Origin: QGON01 sp963691905
Lineage (GTDB): Bacteria; Pseudomonadota; Gammaproteobacteria; Chromatiales; Chromatiaceae
Direction of reading: 5' to 3'
Assembly: GCA_963691905.1 (NCBI GenBank)
Contig: OY829894.1
Span: 744,001 to 808,000 of the forward strand
Length of the DNA stretch: 64,000 nt
The notes beneath the pieces are model-generated. The model was not told the origin of the DNA. It did not search any database and saw only the letters and a program-made list of their open reading frames with translations. Numbering within the stretch: the stretch's first letter is position 1; each line of letters starts with the position of its first letter. A program made the translations under genes and the position numbers. Shown piece by piece: positions 42,424 to 50,363 of the stretch.

Positions 42424-43482
42424 TCATAGTTCATTTTTTAGCAATTTTTTTGCTAATGAAATAATATTTTTTGGGGAGCCACCACAGCCTCCAAAAAGAT
42501 GATCAACACAACCATAGGCATCGATAATGTTTTTATTCTCCTCAAATAATCTCCTACGCTTAGTGTTAATACGCCTAAATAGAACATCGATACTTTCATC
42601 TCGAACCGATCCCAACCGATCCATAATAGATTCTTCAAGCATAAACCATTTACAATTAAGTGCTGATTGATTATCAGTAATACATTCACCTATATGGTTG
42701 ATATGTATACCATTGAGTATTACAGGACACATGGGCCGACAATAACTGCCACCCCATAGCTCATCTATTCTCTTCTTGAGAGTTACTAACTTAGTATTGA
42801 CTTCCAAACTGTTATAGCGACGATCTATATTTGCTAGGCCTGCTTTTTCTAGCTCGCCTATGGAGGGGAAAATATTGTTTGCAATTGCAAATGTAAAGAT
42901 TTCTTCAATATCATCAATGTTTATATTTGTGGGAACTATAGAAAAAGCAAGCATCGTACAGTTGCCGTCAAGTTTTCTTCCATATCCAGCTTTAAGCAAA
43001 TAATCTAATGCCTGATATATTTTTTTTGCAGTGCCTTTTATGCCGAGTATTTTATCAAAATCTTTTTCAACGAAGGTATCTAATTTTAGTATAACGCTTA
43101 CACCCATTCTATGCAGCCATTCAGCTTTATCTAAGCTATCAATCAAAACCCCATTAGAAAATATTGAAACCTGGATATCTAATGAATGCGCTTTCTCAAT
43201 TGTAGCAACAAATTTTTCATCCTCCATAGGCTCACCAAGCCCACATGAATATATCCATTTCATTCCTTTAGTTTTTCCATCTTCAAGAATATTCTCAACC
43301 TCCTGAATAGTGAGTTCTTTTGGTGATTTCTTTCCCACTAAAGGTTTTGAATCACAATACACACATTTGCATGTTGAACATTGGGATGTAAAATCAAGAT
43401 CAAGTGCAGCAATCCCACCAGATTTTTGTATTATGATGCATTCATCCAATACCTTCTTGCTCCACGGTAAATAGCTAATCAT
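42424..43482 (-). CDS. Radical SAM protein 1 with SPASM-like C-terminal cysteines
   Basis: 352 residues with GGAG 6 bases before the ATG. The cluster-binding segment is CSTCKCVYC; the spacing to CX2C is four residues (CX4CX2C) instead of the usual three. SCGLGEPMEDE supplies the GEP/GGE motif, and VSIFSNGVLIDS and VILKLDTF fit the barrel. C-terminal cysteines (CRPMCP, GECITDNQSALNC, YGCVDHLFGGCGG) resemble the SPASM/twitch auxiliary-cluster region used by peptide-modifying enzymes. It is the first gene of the AT-rich operon and lies about 80 bp from the split attC-like site. Confidence 0.85.
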   Translation of the reverse strand: MISYLPWSKKVLDECIIIQKSGGIAALDLDFTSQCSTCKCVYCDSKPLVGKKSPKELTIQEVENILEDGKTKGMKWIYSCGLGEPMEDEKFVATIEKAHSLDIQVSIFSNGVLIDSLDKAEWLHRMGVSVILKLDTFVEKDFDKILGIKGTAKKIYQALDYLLKAGYGRKLDGNCTMLAFSIVPTNINIDDIEEIFTFAIANNIFPSIGELEKAGLANIDRRYNSLEVNTKLVTLKKRIDELWGGSYCRPMCPVILNGIHINHIGECITDNQSALNCKWFMLEESIMDRLGSVRDESIDVLFRRINTKRRRLFEENKNIIDAYGCVDHLFGGCGGSPKNIISLAKKLLKNEL

Positions 43483-43565
43483 ATTAACTCCAATACATTT
43501 TGTATTTTTGATTTAAAAACACACTGTTTCTTTCAAAGCAATCACTACCCATGACAATTTTTTTA

Positions 43566-43651
43566 GCCTAACGCCTCACATCACCGGAAGCAAAAAGCAG
43601 AGTGACGAGGAACGAAGAGCGGCGCTTTTTTCTTTCCGAGTTTACGCGCTT
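43566..43651. other. attC-like site, left part, interrupted by the group II intron
   Basis: GCCTAAC (43566-43572, perfect RYYYAAC; on the minus strand GTTAGGC) is followed by CACATCACCGG, an imperfect palindromic arm and CCGAGTTTACGCGCTT, then the intron begins. The missing right end TAGGC is found after the other intron copy at 32365. Group IIC-attC introns are known to insert in integron attC sites. Confidence 0.7.
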
Positions 43652-45677
43652 GTGTACGCCCAGCATGGGCATGAACTTATGGGGTGAAAGTCCCCTGTAG
43701 GAGAACCACTGTCGATGATCGGAAATGAGATACATAGGATTCCCTCTCTGTGGGTGACTCCTTTCATTCCTGTCCATTTGACACCAACTACCCGCCGAGG
43801 GCAAGGGCGCCACCGTGAGGTGGGGTCTGGAGGAGCCGGAGCGAAGCGGAGACCATGAGCCGTAGGCGAAAGCGACTGTAGCGAGCGGTAACCCTAAGCG
43901 CAAAACGGCGAGCCGACGAACAGAAACGTCATATAAGGCCTACTTCCCTGGGGCGAGCTGGCACAAGACAGCAAAGCCCTGTGGTTCGGGGGATAAGGTA
44001 AATGACGCGGTTGTGCCGTGACAGTTCATGCTCTTATCTGGGGAGATCTGCTCAACATGCGATCGGTAGAGCGCCAGTCAGGCCACTGGTCGATCAAGCC
44101 TGGGCTTATCAGCCTCCATCGACTGATAGGAGCGAATCAGATGGAAAACCGATAGCGCCCTGTGGGGCAACCCACCGAGTGATTGAGCAGAAGTCAGCCG
44201 AGGCCATAGTACTGATGAACCCAAGGCAGGGGGCTATCGGGAAGGGCCGAACATCAACCAAGGAGGAGTCTCACTCATCTCAGCGGAGGCGTAGTTCGTG
44301 CTAAACGAAAAGTCTCAGACTGGCGATGTGATGCAGCAACCAGCCTTGAACGAAAATCTACTGGAACGGGTCTTGTCCCCGGAAAACCTCCATACCGCAT
44401 GGAAGCGGGTACGGCGGAACAAGGGGGCACCCGGTGCTGATGGGATTTCCATTGAGGACTACCCTCAATGGGCCAGGCTGCACTGGGCCGCGACTCGACG
44501 AGCCCTGGAACATGGCTACTATATCCCGCAGCCAGTAAAGCGCATGGAGATCCCCAAGCCGGGTGGCGGCAGCCGCCTGCTGGGTATTCCCTCCGTTAAT
44601 GACCGCGTGATACAGCAGGCCATTGCCCAGGTGCTACTACCGATCATCGATCCTACCTTCTCTGATTCAAGCCATGGTTTCCGGCCTGGGCGAAATGCCC
44701 ACGGTGCAGTGAGACAGATCAAGGCCTATATAGAAGAGGGGTACCGCGTTGCCGTGGATGTCGATCTCTCTAAGTTCTTTGACAGAGTGAACCACGACAT
44801 CCTGATGACGAGGCTATCCCGGCATATCCAAGATAAACGTCTACTCAAATTGATTGGGCGTTATCTACGTGCCGGTGTAGTGATCGATGACAATCTCCAT
44901 CCCACACCAGAAGGGGTTCCGCAAGGAGGTCCACTTTCACCGTTGCTGGCCAACGTGGTGCTGGATGATCTGGATAAACTCCTGGAATCACGAGGAATGC
45001 GTTTTGCCCGCTATGCCGATGACTTTGTCATCAGCGTAAAATCGACATCGGCAGGCTTCCGTGTGATGGAGTGGATAAAGCGTTTCCTGATCACCAAACT
45101 AAAGCTGGTGACCAATGAGAAGAAGAGCAAGGTGGTGAAAACCAACGACCTCCACTTTCTTGGCTTTACCTTCCGAGGGAAGAAGATCCGCTGGAGTGAA
45201 AAAGCACTGAGTGACTTCAAGCGAAACATTCGTCGATTGACGAAACGTTCCTGGGGAATCTCAATGCAACGTCGCTACCGTGAACTTCGACTCTATATCC
45301 GGGGGTGGATCAACTACTTCGGTCTTTCAGAATATTATCGGCCTTTACCGGGGCTGGATGAATGGATACGGCGACGCATACGCATGTGCTATCTGAAGCA
45401 GTGGCGTAAACCGCGCACTCGTATCCGCAATCTAATCCGGTTGGGCACCAGGTCACGAACAGCTGTGTATCTTGGTTTAAGCTCTAAAGGCCCTTATCGT
45501 TTAGCCAGAACGCTGGCGACACAATCCGGAATGACCAATAAATGGTTGGGGAAACAGGGGCTCGTCTCTGTTAGAGAACTGTGGATCAAGTTTCACTATG
45601 CTTGATGAACCGCCTGGTGCGGACCCGCATGCCAGGTGGTGTGGGGAGGGAGGGCTAGAGACCCTCCCTTACCCGAT
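43652..45677 (+). mobile_element. Complete group IIC (attC-type) intron
   Basis: The 5' end reads gtgtacgcccagcatgggca, followed by the structured domain I (atggggtgaaagtcccctg and onwards). The reverse transcriptase ORF lies in domain IV (44298-45605). The 3' end has the domain V/VI hairpins (gaaccgcctggtgcggaccc; ggagggagggctagagaccc) closing with acccgat. The intron sits in an attC-like site on its 5' side. A 563-bp 3' copy occurs at 31802-32364 in the same orientation. Confidence 0.88.
44298..45605 (+). CDS. ltrA: Group II intron reverse transcriptase/maturase
   Basis: 435 residues from GTG 44298; internal ATG 44331 (MQQPALNENLLERVL) is an alternative. RT blocks include KGAPGADGISIEDY, IPKPGGGSRLLGIPSVNDR, HGFRPGRNAHGAV, the active-site FARYADDFVI and GFTFRGKKI. 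The maturase X domain contains YIRGWINYFGL. There is no HNH endonuclease domain, as is normal for class C introns, which target hairpin or attC structures. Protein and RNA appear complete, so the intron may be mobile. Confidence 0.95.
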   Translation: MLNEKSQTGDVMQQPALNENLLERVLSPENLHTAWKRVRRNKGAPGADGISIEDYPQWARLHWAATRRALEHGYYIPQPVKRMEIPKPGGGSRLLGIPSVNDRVIQQAIAQVLLPIIDPTFSDSSHGFRPGRNAHGAVRQIKAYIEEGYRVAVDVDLSKFFDRVNHDILMTRLSRHIQDKRLLKLIGRYLRAGVVIDDNLHPTPEGVPQGGPLSPLLANVVLDDLDKLLESRGMRFARYADDFVISVKSTSAGFRVMEWIKRFLITKLKLVTNEKKSKVVKTNDLHFLGFTFRGKKIRWSEKALSDFKRNIRRLTKRSWGISMQRRYRELRLYIRGWINYFGLSEYYRPLPGLDEWIRRRIRMCYLKQWRKPRTRIRNLIRLGTRSRTAVYLGLSSKGPYRLARTLATQSGMTNKWLGKQGLVSVRELWIKFHYA

Positions 45678-45900
45678 TATGTGATTTTAGAACTGAAATA
45701 GTCGGTTGACCATAATTGCTCACAAATTCTCTGAACAAGTTTCTTCCTGTCCTCAATATCTTGTTTTTTGAAATCTAAGTGTGCTTTAAACTTCAGTTCC
45801 TTTATTGATTCCGACTTAATAAAATTTGGATTTTTCTCGTAATAACTCGGATGCAATGTCTGAGCATATGTGTTTTCTTTTATATAATGGTCAATCTTAT
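45678..45900 (-). pseudogene. C-terminal fragment of an unknown gene between IS1380 and the intron
   Basis: The minus strand is open from the IS1380 end (45900) and reads KIDHYIKENTYAQTLHPSYY, then KSESIKELKFKAHLDFKK, ending in a TAA formed at the intron boundary. It is AT-rich and looks coding, but lacks its 5' part. It is not the missing part of the fragment at 31454 judged by the IS1380 end and orientation. The family is unknown. Confidence 0.4.
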
Positions 45901-47528
45901 CCCCAGCGTTGCATAAAAACAGGCCAGCAATGACTACGCTGCCTTCTCGATCTCATCCAGGTAATGCAATAACTCGTTTTGCACAGCCTGGTTGGCGTTC
46001 ATAGAAAGTGTCAGCCAGCCTTGGGGACGGATCAATCGGCCGGCACGCTGAATAACCCGTTGCCGTAACGTATTCAATTGTTCAAAATCCCACAGCGCAG
46101 GCCGTTTCTCCTGTGTCGTACGAGAAGGTGCCCGCGTGATCATTTGCAGTTCCCGTGAAAGGTTATGCGCCAGCACGGCGGACAACAAATAGACCTGATT
46201 CCCCCGCCAGGTGCGTGTGGGCACATAGCTCAGCGCATTCTGAGATTTGAGCTCAGCAAAAATCCCTTCCTGGCTGCCGCGACCGTTATGAAAGGCAACC
46301 ACTTTTCCCACTGTCAGTTCCTTGTTGGTCAAGACCACTTTGAAGGCATAGCCATATTCGTAGGGGATGAACAGATCCAACTGCACAGGCTGTTTGTATT
46401 GCACTTTCGCTCGCTGGCGCACGAAAACAAAACGATGCCGTATATTCCATGATTCAGGTTTCCAGCTTGACTCGAAGAAATCATGCTGATTGTCAAGGCG
46501 GTTCCAGCGGCAACGATGCTCAATCTTCTCCTTGAGTTGGGCAAAGCGCTCGAAGGGGACGCTGATCGTGTATTCGATTTCAGCTTTATCCAGGGAACCG
46601 ACAATGGCATCACTGAAAAAGGCGCCATCCATGCGCACCTCAATGGTTACACTGGGTAATGCATTTTTGATTTGTTCGATACAGTTCAGAATAAATGCCT
46701 GCGCGCCATTGGAGTCATGAACATTTCCAGAACGGTGTAAAACAGCCAATACCTGTCCAGTCTGGGCTACCGTGCAGAACAGCGGATAGTAGCTGCGTTG
46801 TCCTTTCTTCTTGCGATTGAAACCGATGGCAGTACCTTCAGCAAAACGCCCCGTTCCGATGACCGAGCCGTCAAAATCAATCGTGATGCGTCGCAATGCC
46901 AACAGCCCGAGGCGTTCCAGTACCAGTGTCTGCTGCAATTGCTGGAGATGCCAGACGCTCTTGGAATCCATGGTGGCTAACTGCCGACTGATGGTGGCTA
47001 CATCAGGAAGATGTTTGAGCCCCAGCAGACGACGGACCAGAGGGTCATCCTCGTAATAGCGAAGGTGGCGGAGTTCCCGGTACCCCAGCAGAAGATGAAC
47101 CACCAACAGCAGGACGATGTCGGCATGGCCAAAGATCGGACTGACATCCAGGTGTTTGAAGCATCGGCGCAATCGGTCTTTCAGGGCAAGATGTTCGAAC
47201 AGCTTTTGAAAGACTACCAAGCCGGAAAAAGAGGTAAGTCGCTGGTCTTCAAAACGAAGAATGGGAAGGGCATGGATTTTGCGGTGAATCTCTGATCTGC
47301 TAGACTTCATAATAAGCGGGTTTGTTGTTGGGTAAGGTTTTGTTTTGACGAGCTTATTTTACCTCGACAACAATCCGCTTTCTCATTTTTCTCGCTTAAA
47401 TGCAGGATTTTTCCTGGTTTCTGGATCTCACCAGCGGTGAATTCCAGAAATTATGCAAAATATTCATTTCACCCTGTCTTTTATGCGATGAAACGGGTAT
47501 CAGCACCGGTATTTATGCAACTACCGGG
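45901..47528 (-). mobile_element. IS1380-family element, copy 2 (inverted relative to copy 1)
   Basis: The ends ccccagcgttgcataaa (45901-45917) and atttatgcaactaccggg (to 47528) match copy 1. The 1.63-kb element carries an intact transposase gene and truncates an IS1595 transposase on its right. The flanking bases do not form an evident target duplication, which points to later rearrangement. Confidence 0.87.
45934..47310 (-). CDS. IS1380-family transposase, intact copy
   Basis: 458 residues, MKSSRSEIHRKIHALP at the start, ITIDFDGSVIGTG and VRMDGAFFSDAIVGSL for the catalytic aspartates, and NGRGSQEGIFAELKSQNALSY near the Glu. Compared with copy 1 it lacks the nonsense codon and differs at scattered positions, so the two copies are related but not recent duplicates. 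Confidence 0.93.
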   Translation of the reverse strand: MKSSRSEIHRKIHALPILRFEDQRLTSFSGLVVFQKLFEHLALKDRLRRCFKHLDVSPIFGHADIVLLLVVHLLLGYRELRHLRYYEDDPLVRRLLGLKHLPDVATISRQLATMDSKSVWHLQQLQQTLVLERLGLLALRRITIDFDGSVIGTGRFAEGTAIGFNRKKKGQRSYYPLFCTVAQTGQVLAVLHRSGNVHDSNGAQAFILNCIEQIKNALPSVTIEVRMDGAFFSDAIVGSLDKAEIEYTISVPFERFAQLKEKIEHRCRWNRLDNQHDFFESSWKPESWNIRHRFVFVRQRAKVQYKQPVQLDLFIPYEYGYAFKVVLTNKELTVGKVVAFHNGRGSQEGIFAELKSQNALSYVPTRTWRGNQVYLLSAVLAHNLSRELQMITRAPSRTTQEKRPALWDFEQLNTLRQRVIQRAGRLIRPQGWLTLSMNANQAVQNELLHYLDEIEKAA

Positions 47529-47651
47529 TTCTGTTATCGCTTCAATCGCCGATTCAAGCTTGAAGACATGATTTCGCGCCTCGGCTGCGCTGCAGTACGC
47601 ACACCACCCATGCCTCAACGCCTCCTCAGCATGGCTGAGGCTCGGGGGTAA
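47529..47651 (+). pseudogene. IS1595-family transposase, C-terminal fragment
   Basis: Forty codons read directly from the IS1380 end: FCYRFNRRFKLEDMISRLG followed by AAVRTPPMPQRLLSMAEA, the characteristic end of ISXO2-like/IS1595 transposases. The rest of that element was lost on the left. Confidence 0.75.
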
Positions 47652-47671
47652 TCAGGAACTCCTATGTTTGT

Positions 47672-47899
47672 CTAGAGCTGAAGCCGACTTAAACTTTGGT
47701 TGCTGTAACGGAAACCGAGCTTTGATCCGGTGAAAAACCCACCGGACATTACCCTTCCGACTTCGACTGCAAACATCTTTCGCATGTATCGTTCCACGAA
47801 CCGATGCACTTTCTTCAAGGCAAGCAGGTTACCGACAATGCCATAGTAGGCAAAGTGACCACGCAAAACTTGGTTCAGATTGATGACGCCGATCTTCAC
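47672..47899 (-). pseudogene. Group II intron maturase, C-terminal fragment (different intron)
   Basis: A minus-strand frame of about 75 codons contains LNQVLRGHFAYYGIVGNLLAL and KKVHRFVERYMRKM, matching the maturase/D domain end of group II reverse transcriptases (the RGHxxYYGxxGN block). It is not a copy of the IIC intron protein at 44298. The N-terminal RT part is absent. Confidence 0.65.
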
Positions 47900-47935
47900 A
47901 CTGCCTAAAGCTTCACAGGAAGCATGCTATTTCTG

Positions 47936-48657
47936 ATAGAAAAGTCGACGTAAACCTGCCAGAACGGATATTGCCACGAGACAGGGCTCCAAAAAAGAGA
48001 CAGCGAATCACCCTCCCTGGCGACAAGCCTGGAATGATTGGAGTTGACGGAATCGTGGCCTACAAGGCCGTCTTCTCCGCAGCTGAACGGCCGATCCAAT
48101 GCGCTATGGAGCTAGAACTCAACATCCTGCAGCGCCGTGAAGAAATTCACCGCTGGCGGTTTGACTGGAGCCGAAACGACGCAGACGGCCGATATGTTTA
48201 TATCCGGATCAGCAAGACGCACAAGCACGGGATTGCCAGTTACATCCGTGTTCCAGAGTCCATACCCGTAGCCCACTCGGAGCTGGGAGCTCGGACTCTC
48301 GGAGAACTAATCAGAAAATGCCGAGGCGACGGGATCCACTCGCCCCACCTCGTTCACAGAAAACCGAAGAGGGTAAAAGCGGCGAAGAGTCGTGAACACC
48401 CGTTTCAGCTAACCCCTCAGCAGATCTCTAAAGGCTTTGCGAGTGCGCGTGATGCATGCGGGATCTATGACCTTCTGGCTGCCGAGCAACGCCCGACATT
48501 CCACGAGCTCATTGCACTGGGAGAGCACCTGAGAGAAAAACAGGGATGGACCCTGCAGCAAATCCAGCGGCTTCGTGGGCATACAAAGGAAAGCACCACC
48601 AAAGCCTATCTCGAGGGGCATTCCTGGACTACAATCGAGGCGCCTGCAAGCCAGTAA
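47936..48657 (+). pseudogene. Tyrosine integrase, N-terminally truncated second copy
   Basis: From about 47936 the frame reads VNLPERILPRDRAPKKRQRITLPGD and then matches the intact integrase of island 1 to its end. The ATG-less start and missing about 170 N-terminal residues show truncation. The catalytic region is preserved, including LRGHTKESTTKAYLEGH and the HELI variant of the HxxR box. It is on the plus strand with its 3' end facing the second att copy 135 bp away, mirror-image to the intact gene. It probably comes from another island at the same tRNA. Confidence 0.85.
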
Positions 48658-48791
48658 ATCCTGGTTCAAAACAACAGCGCAAGTTATTGATTCATAATGC
48701 ACCGTAATGCCCTTTTTTGCCTGCATTTCTTCAGATGAAATAAGCACTTATTTCTATCTAAATCAATGCTTTACGCATATCCGGAGCCCTT

Positions 48792-48837
48792 CTTGACATG
48801 GTGGGGGTCGGTGGTTCGAATCCACTCGCGCCTACCA
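48792..48837 (+). other. Attachment site, internal copy between islands 1 and 2
   Basis: Identical over 46 bp to the 3' end of tRNA-Val at 25091-25136. It is the right end of island 1 and the left end of island 2. Confidence 0.9.
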
Positions 48838-48842
48838 AATAT

Positions 48843-48888
48843 AAGCCCTTGATCAGCAATAGAAAGCTGGTCAGGGGCTTTTTCTTTT
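48843..48888 (+). terminator. Terminator after the internal att copy
   Basis: AAGCCCTTGATCAGC pairs with GCTGGTCAGGGGCTT across an 8-base loop and is followed by TTTCTTTT. Each of the three att copies is followed by its own terminator hairpin with unrelated sequence. Confidence 0.8.
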
Positions 48889-49037
48889 GTGGGTCGAAAA
48901 ACTGTTCTGAGTTCCGATGCGAGTACCATTGTCCAAAAGTCCTATAGACCAAGCAGCCTACATCACCTCAGAGGCATAGAGGTGAGAAAAGACCCTGTGA
49001 TCAGTAGTATCTTATTCGCAATAACTCAACCATAGAC

Positions 49038-49623
49038 ATGGATGACCCAGCAATGAGTACTACACCTGAAGACAAGAATATTTGCTTCGTCATTGGCCCA
49101 ATTGGGGAGGAAGGCAGCACGACTCGTCATAATGTAGATACGCTCTATGAGTACATCATCACACCAGCTGTAGAACCACTGGGTTTCGAGGCGAAAAGAG
49201 CCGATAAGGTGCCTGTTCCAGGTACGATAACTGACAGATTAATCTCGGATACCCTAAGAAGCAGACTTGGTGATTGCTGATCTTACCGACCATAATGCGA
49301 ATGCTTTCTATGAGTTGGGTATACGTCACAACGAAGGGAAGCCTACTGTTCACCTCATTGTTGAAGGGCAGGAAGCACCTTTTGATTTGGATGACCAGAA
49401 GAATGTCAGATACAGGCTTGAATCACCGGATTTTCACAAGCAGGCTAGAGCTGCGTTGGCTGCATGGGAAGATGGAGTGCCGAGAGTCCGTGATACCGAC
49501 CTGGGTGAGTGGCTGGGATACAATTTAACAAATATCAGTTTTCAACCGGCCTCAATGTGGTCAGATAAACTGCAATTTCGGAATGACAGGCTGCCCACTG
49601 TTTCGGTGACTGCTCTACCTTGA
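49038..49623 (+). pseudogene. Predicted nucleotide-binding / deoxyribosyltransferase-like protein, frameshifted
   Basis: The first frame (49038-49277) contains ICFVIGPIGEEGSTTRHNVD and ITPAVEPLGFEAKRADKVP. The second frame, open from before 49267 to 49623, continues ADLVIADLTDHNANAFYELGIRHNEGKPTVHL. The family normally has both parts in one chain; a one-base excess near 49257-49262 (ctaagaagcag) separates them. Proteins of this fold are related to nucleoside 2-deoxyribosyltransferases and TIR-like NAD-processing domains and are often found in defence regions, but the activity is unproven. Its 3' end overlaps the convergent TetR gene by about 89 bp. Confidence 0.65.
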
Positions 49624-50143
49624 ATATCCCGATACAGCCCTCAAGAAGTGCGATCAAAAAACGTGAAACGGCAAGGCTGTCAACATTATTCCTGATATAA
49701 CCACCTTTCTTGGCTTGTTCGAATACCACTGCGAAGGCGTTAATCCAGCTTTCGAATATGACAGAGATGCGTTGACGAAAGCCGTCGTCTTGAGCGGCCA
49801 TCTCCTGAGCCAGGTTATTGAGTGGACAGCCGTGTTTATGCATGGAGTCCGGAATGCGTGAGCCAAGACTCTCCAGCATCTTCGGTAGATCACGCACGGG
49901 ATCGTTGATATCAGCAAGTGGCTCGATCCAGACCGACTTAAGCAACGGTTTGATCTGCTCTTCCAGCACCGCATAAGCGAGTTCAGTCTTACTGCCGAAA
50001 TGGTGGTAAAAGGCGCCTTTCTGCAGGCCGGATCGGCGTAGCACCTCATCGACCCGCATGCCCTGGAATCCATGGGCATGGATCTCCTGGAAGGCGGTCT
50101 GGAGCAGACGCTCTCTGGTTTGCTGTGGATTTCTGGCGGTCAT
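49535..50143 (-). CDS. TetR-family transcriptional regulator
   Basis: 202 residues. The N-terminal TetR HTH reads TRERLLQTAFQEIHAHGFQGMRVDEVLRRSGLQKGAFYHHFGSKTELAYAVL, close to the YHHF-x-x-K consensus. The rest is the helical ligand domain. It is divergent from the SDR operon, with two palindromes in the 220-bp gap matching its likely operators, so it probably represses that operon and itself. The ligand is unknown. Confidence 0.92.
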   Translation of the reverse strand: MTARNPQQTRERLLQTAFQEIHAHGFQGMRVDEVLRRSGLQKGAFYHHFGSKTELAYAVLEEQIKPLLKSVWIEPLADINDPVRDLPKMLESLGSRIPDSMHKHGCPLNNLAQEMAAQDDGFRQRISVIFESWINAFAVVFEQAKKGGYIRNNVDSLAVSRFLIALLEGCIGIFKVEQSPKQWAACHSEIAVYLTTLRPVEN

Positions 50144-50205
50144 TCTCTTTTTTCCTCATTCGACGCCATGGGTTTCGCGTCGTAAAAAATCGTTGCCCCA
50201 ATTAT

Positions 50206-50258
50206 AGACAAACTAGTTGGTCTGATCTATTCTTAAACGAACAAACCAGTTGGTCTGT
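50206..50258. promoter_or_regulatory. Two palindromic TetR operator candidates
   Basis: AGACAAACTAGTTGGTCT (50206-50223) and ACAAACCAGTTGGTCTGT (50241-50258) share the core ACAAAC-Y-AGTTGGTCT and are near-perfect dyads spaced 35 bp between their starts. They lie between the divergent TetR and SDR starts. Repetition, symmetry and position support operator function. Confidence 0.7.
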
Positions 50259-50363
50259 TATTTGATTGATTCAAAACGTCAGGTGATGAATTGGAAAAAT
50301 GAGTGCAGAAACAATGGCATGAATCACACCTGACATTCGCCATATCCAGCGGAGGAGAAACCG

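Larger units (their letters stand above)
25137..48837. mobile_element. Genomic island 1 at tRNA-Val
   Basis: Bounded by identical 46-bp att repeats, with an intact tyrosine integrase at the left end. The contents are mostly mobile or decayed: HsdR and FkbM fragments, IS3, two IS1380, ISL3 with IS21, IS200 and IS630 inside, a group IIC intron and its 3' copy, an IS1595 end, a group II reverse transcriptase fragment and an integrase fragment. The apparently functional cargo is an AT-rich four-gene block (two radical SAM proteins, a PEP-utilising enzyme and an Hsp70-like ATPase). Confidence 0.85.
48658..49037. other. Island 1/island 2 junction without genes
   Basis: It contains a stretch shared with the upstream side of the third att copy (caatgctttacgc...tccggagccctt, just left of 48792), the second att copy and a terminator. 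Minus-strand frames here reading G-A-S-G-F-E-P-P-T are an artefact of the tRNA sequence. Confidence 0.6.

Noticed and set aside
43568..44304. ORFs between the attC site and the reverse transcriptase gene
   Set aside because: They lie in the structured RNA domain of the group II intron and have no ribosome-binding site or family resemblance.
31454..45900. Idea that fragments at 31454-31528 and 45678-45900 are halves of one gene split by IS1380
   Set aside because: Both fragments touch the same IS1380 end, and the flanking bases do not match as a target duplication.
48758..48952. Minus-strand ORF containing G-A-S-G-F-E-P-P-T-P
   Set aside because: The peptide is the antisense translation of the tRNA-Val 3' end and its flank, a well-known annotation artefact.
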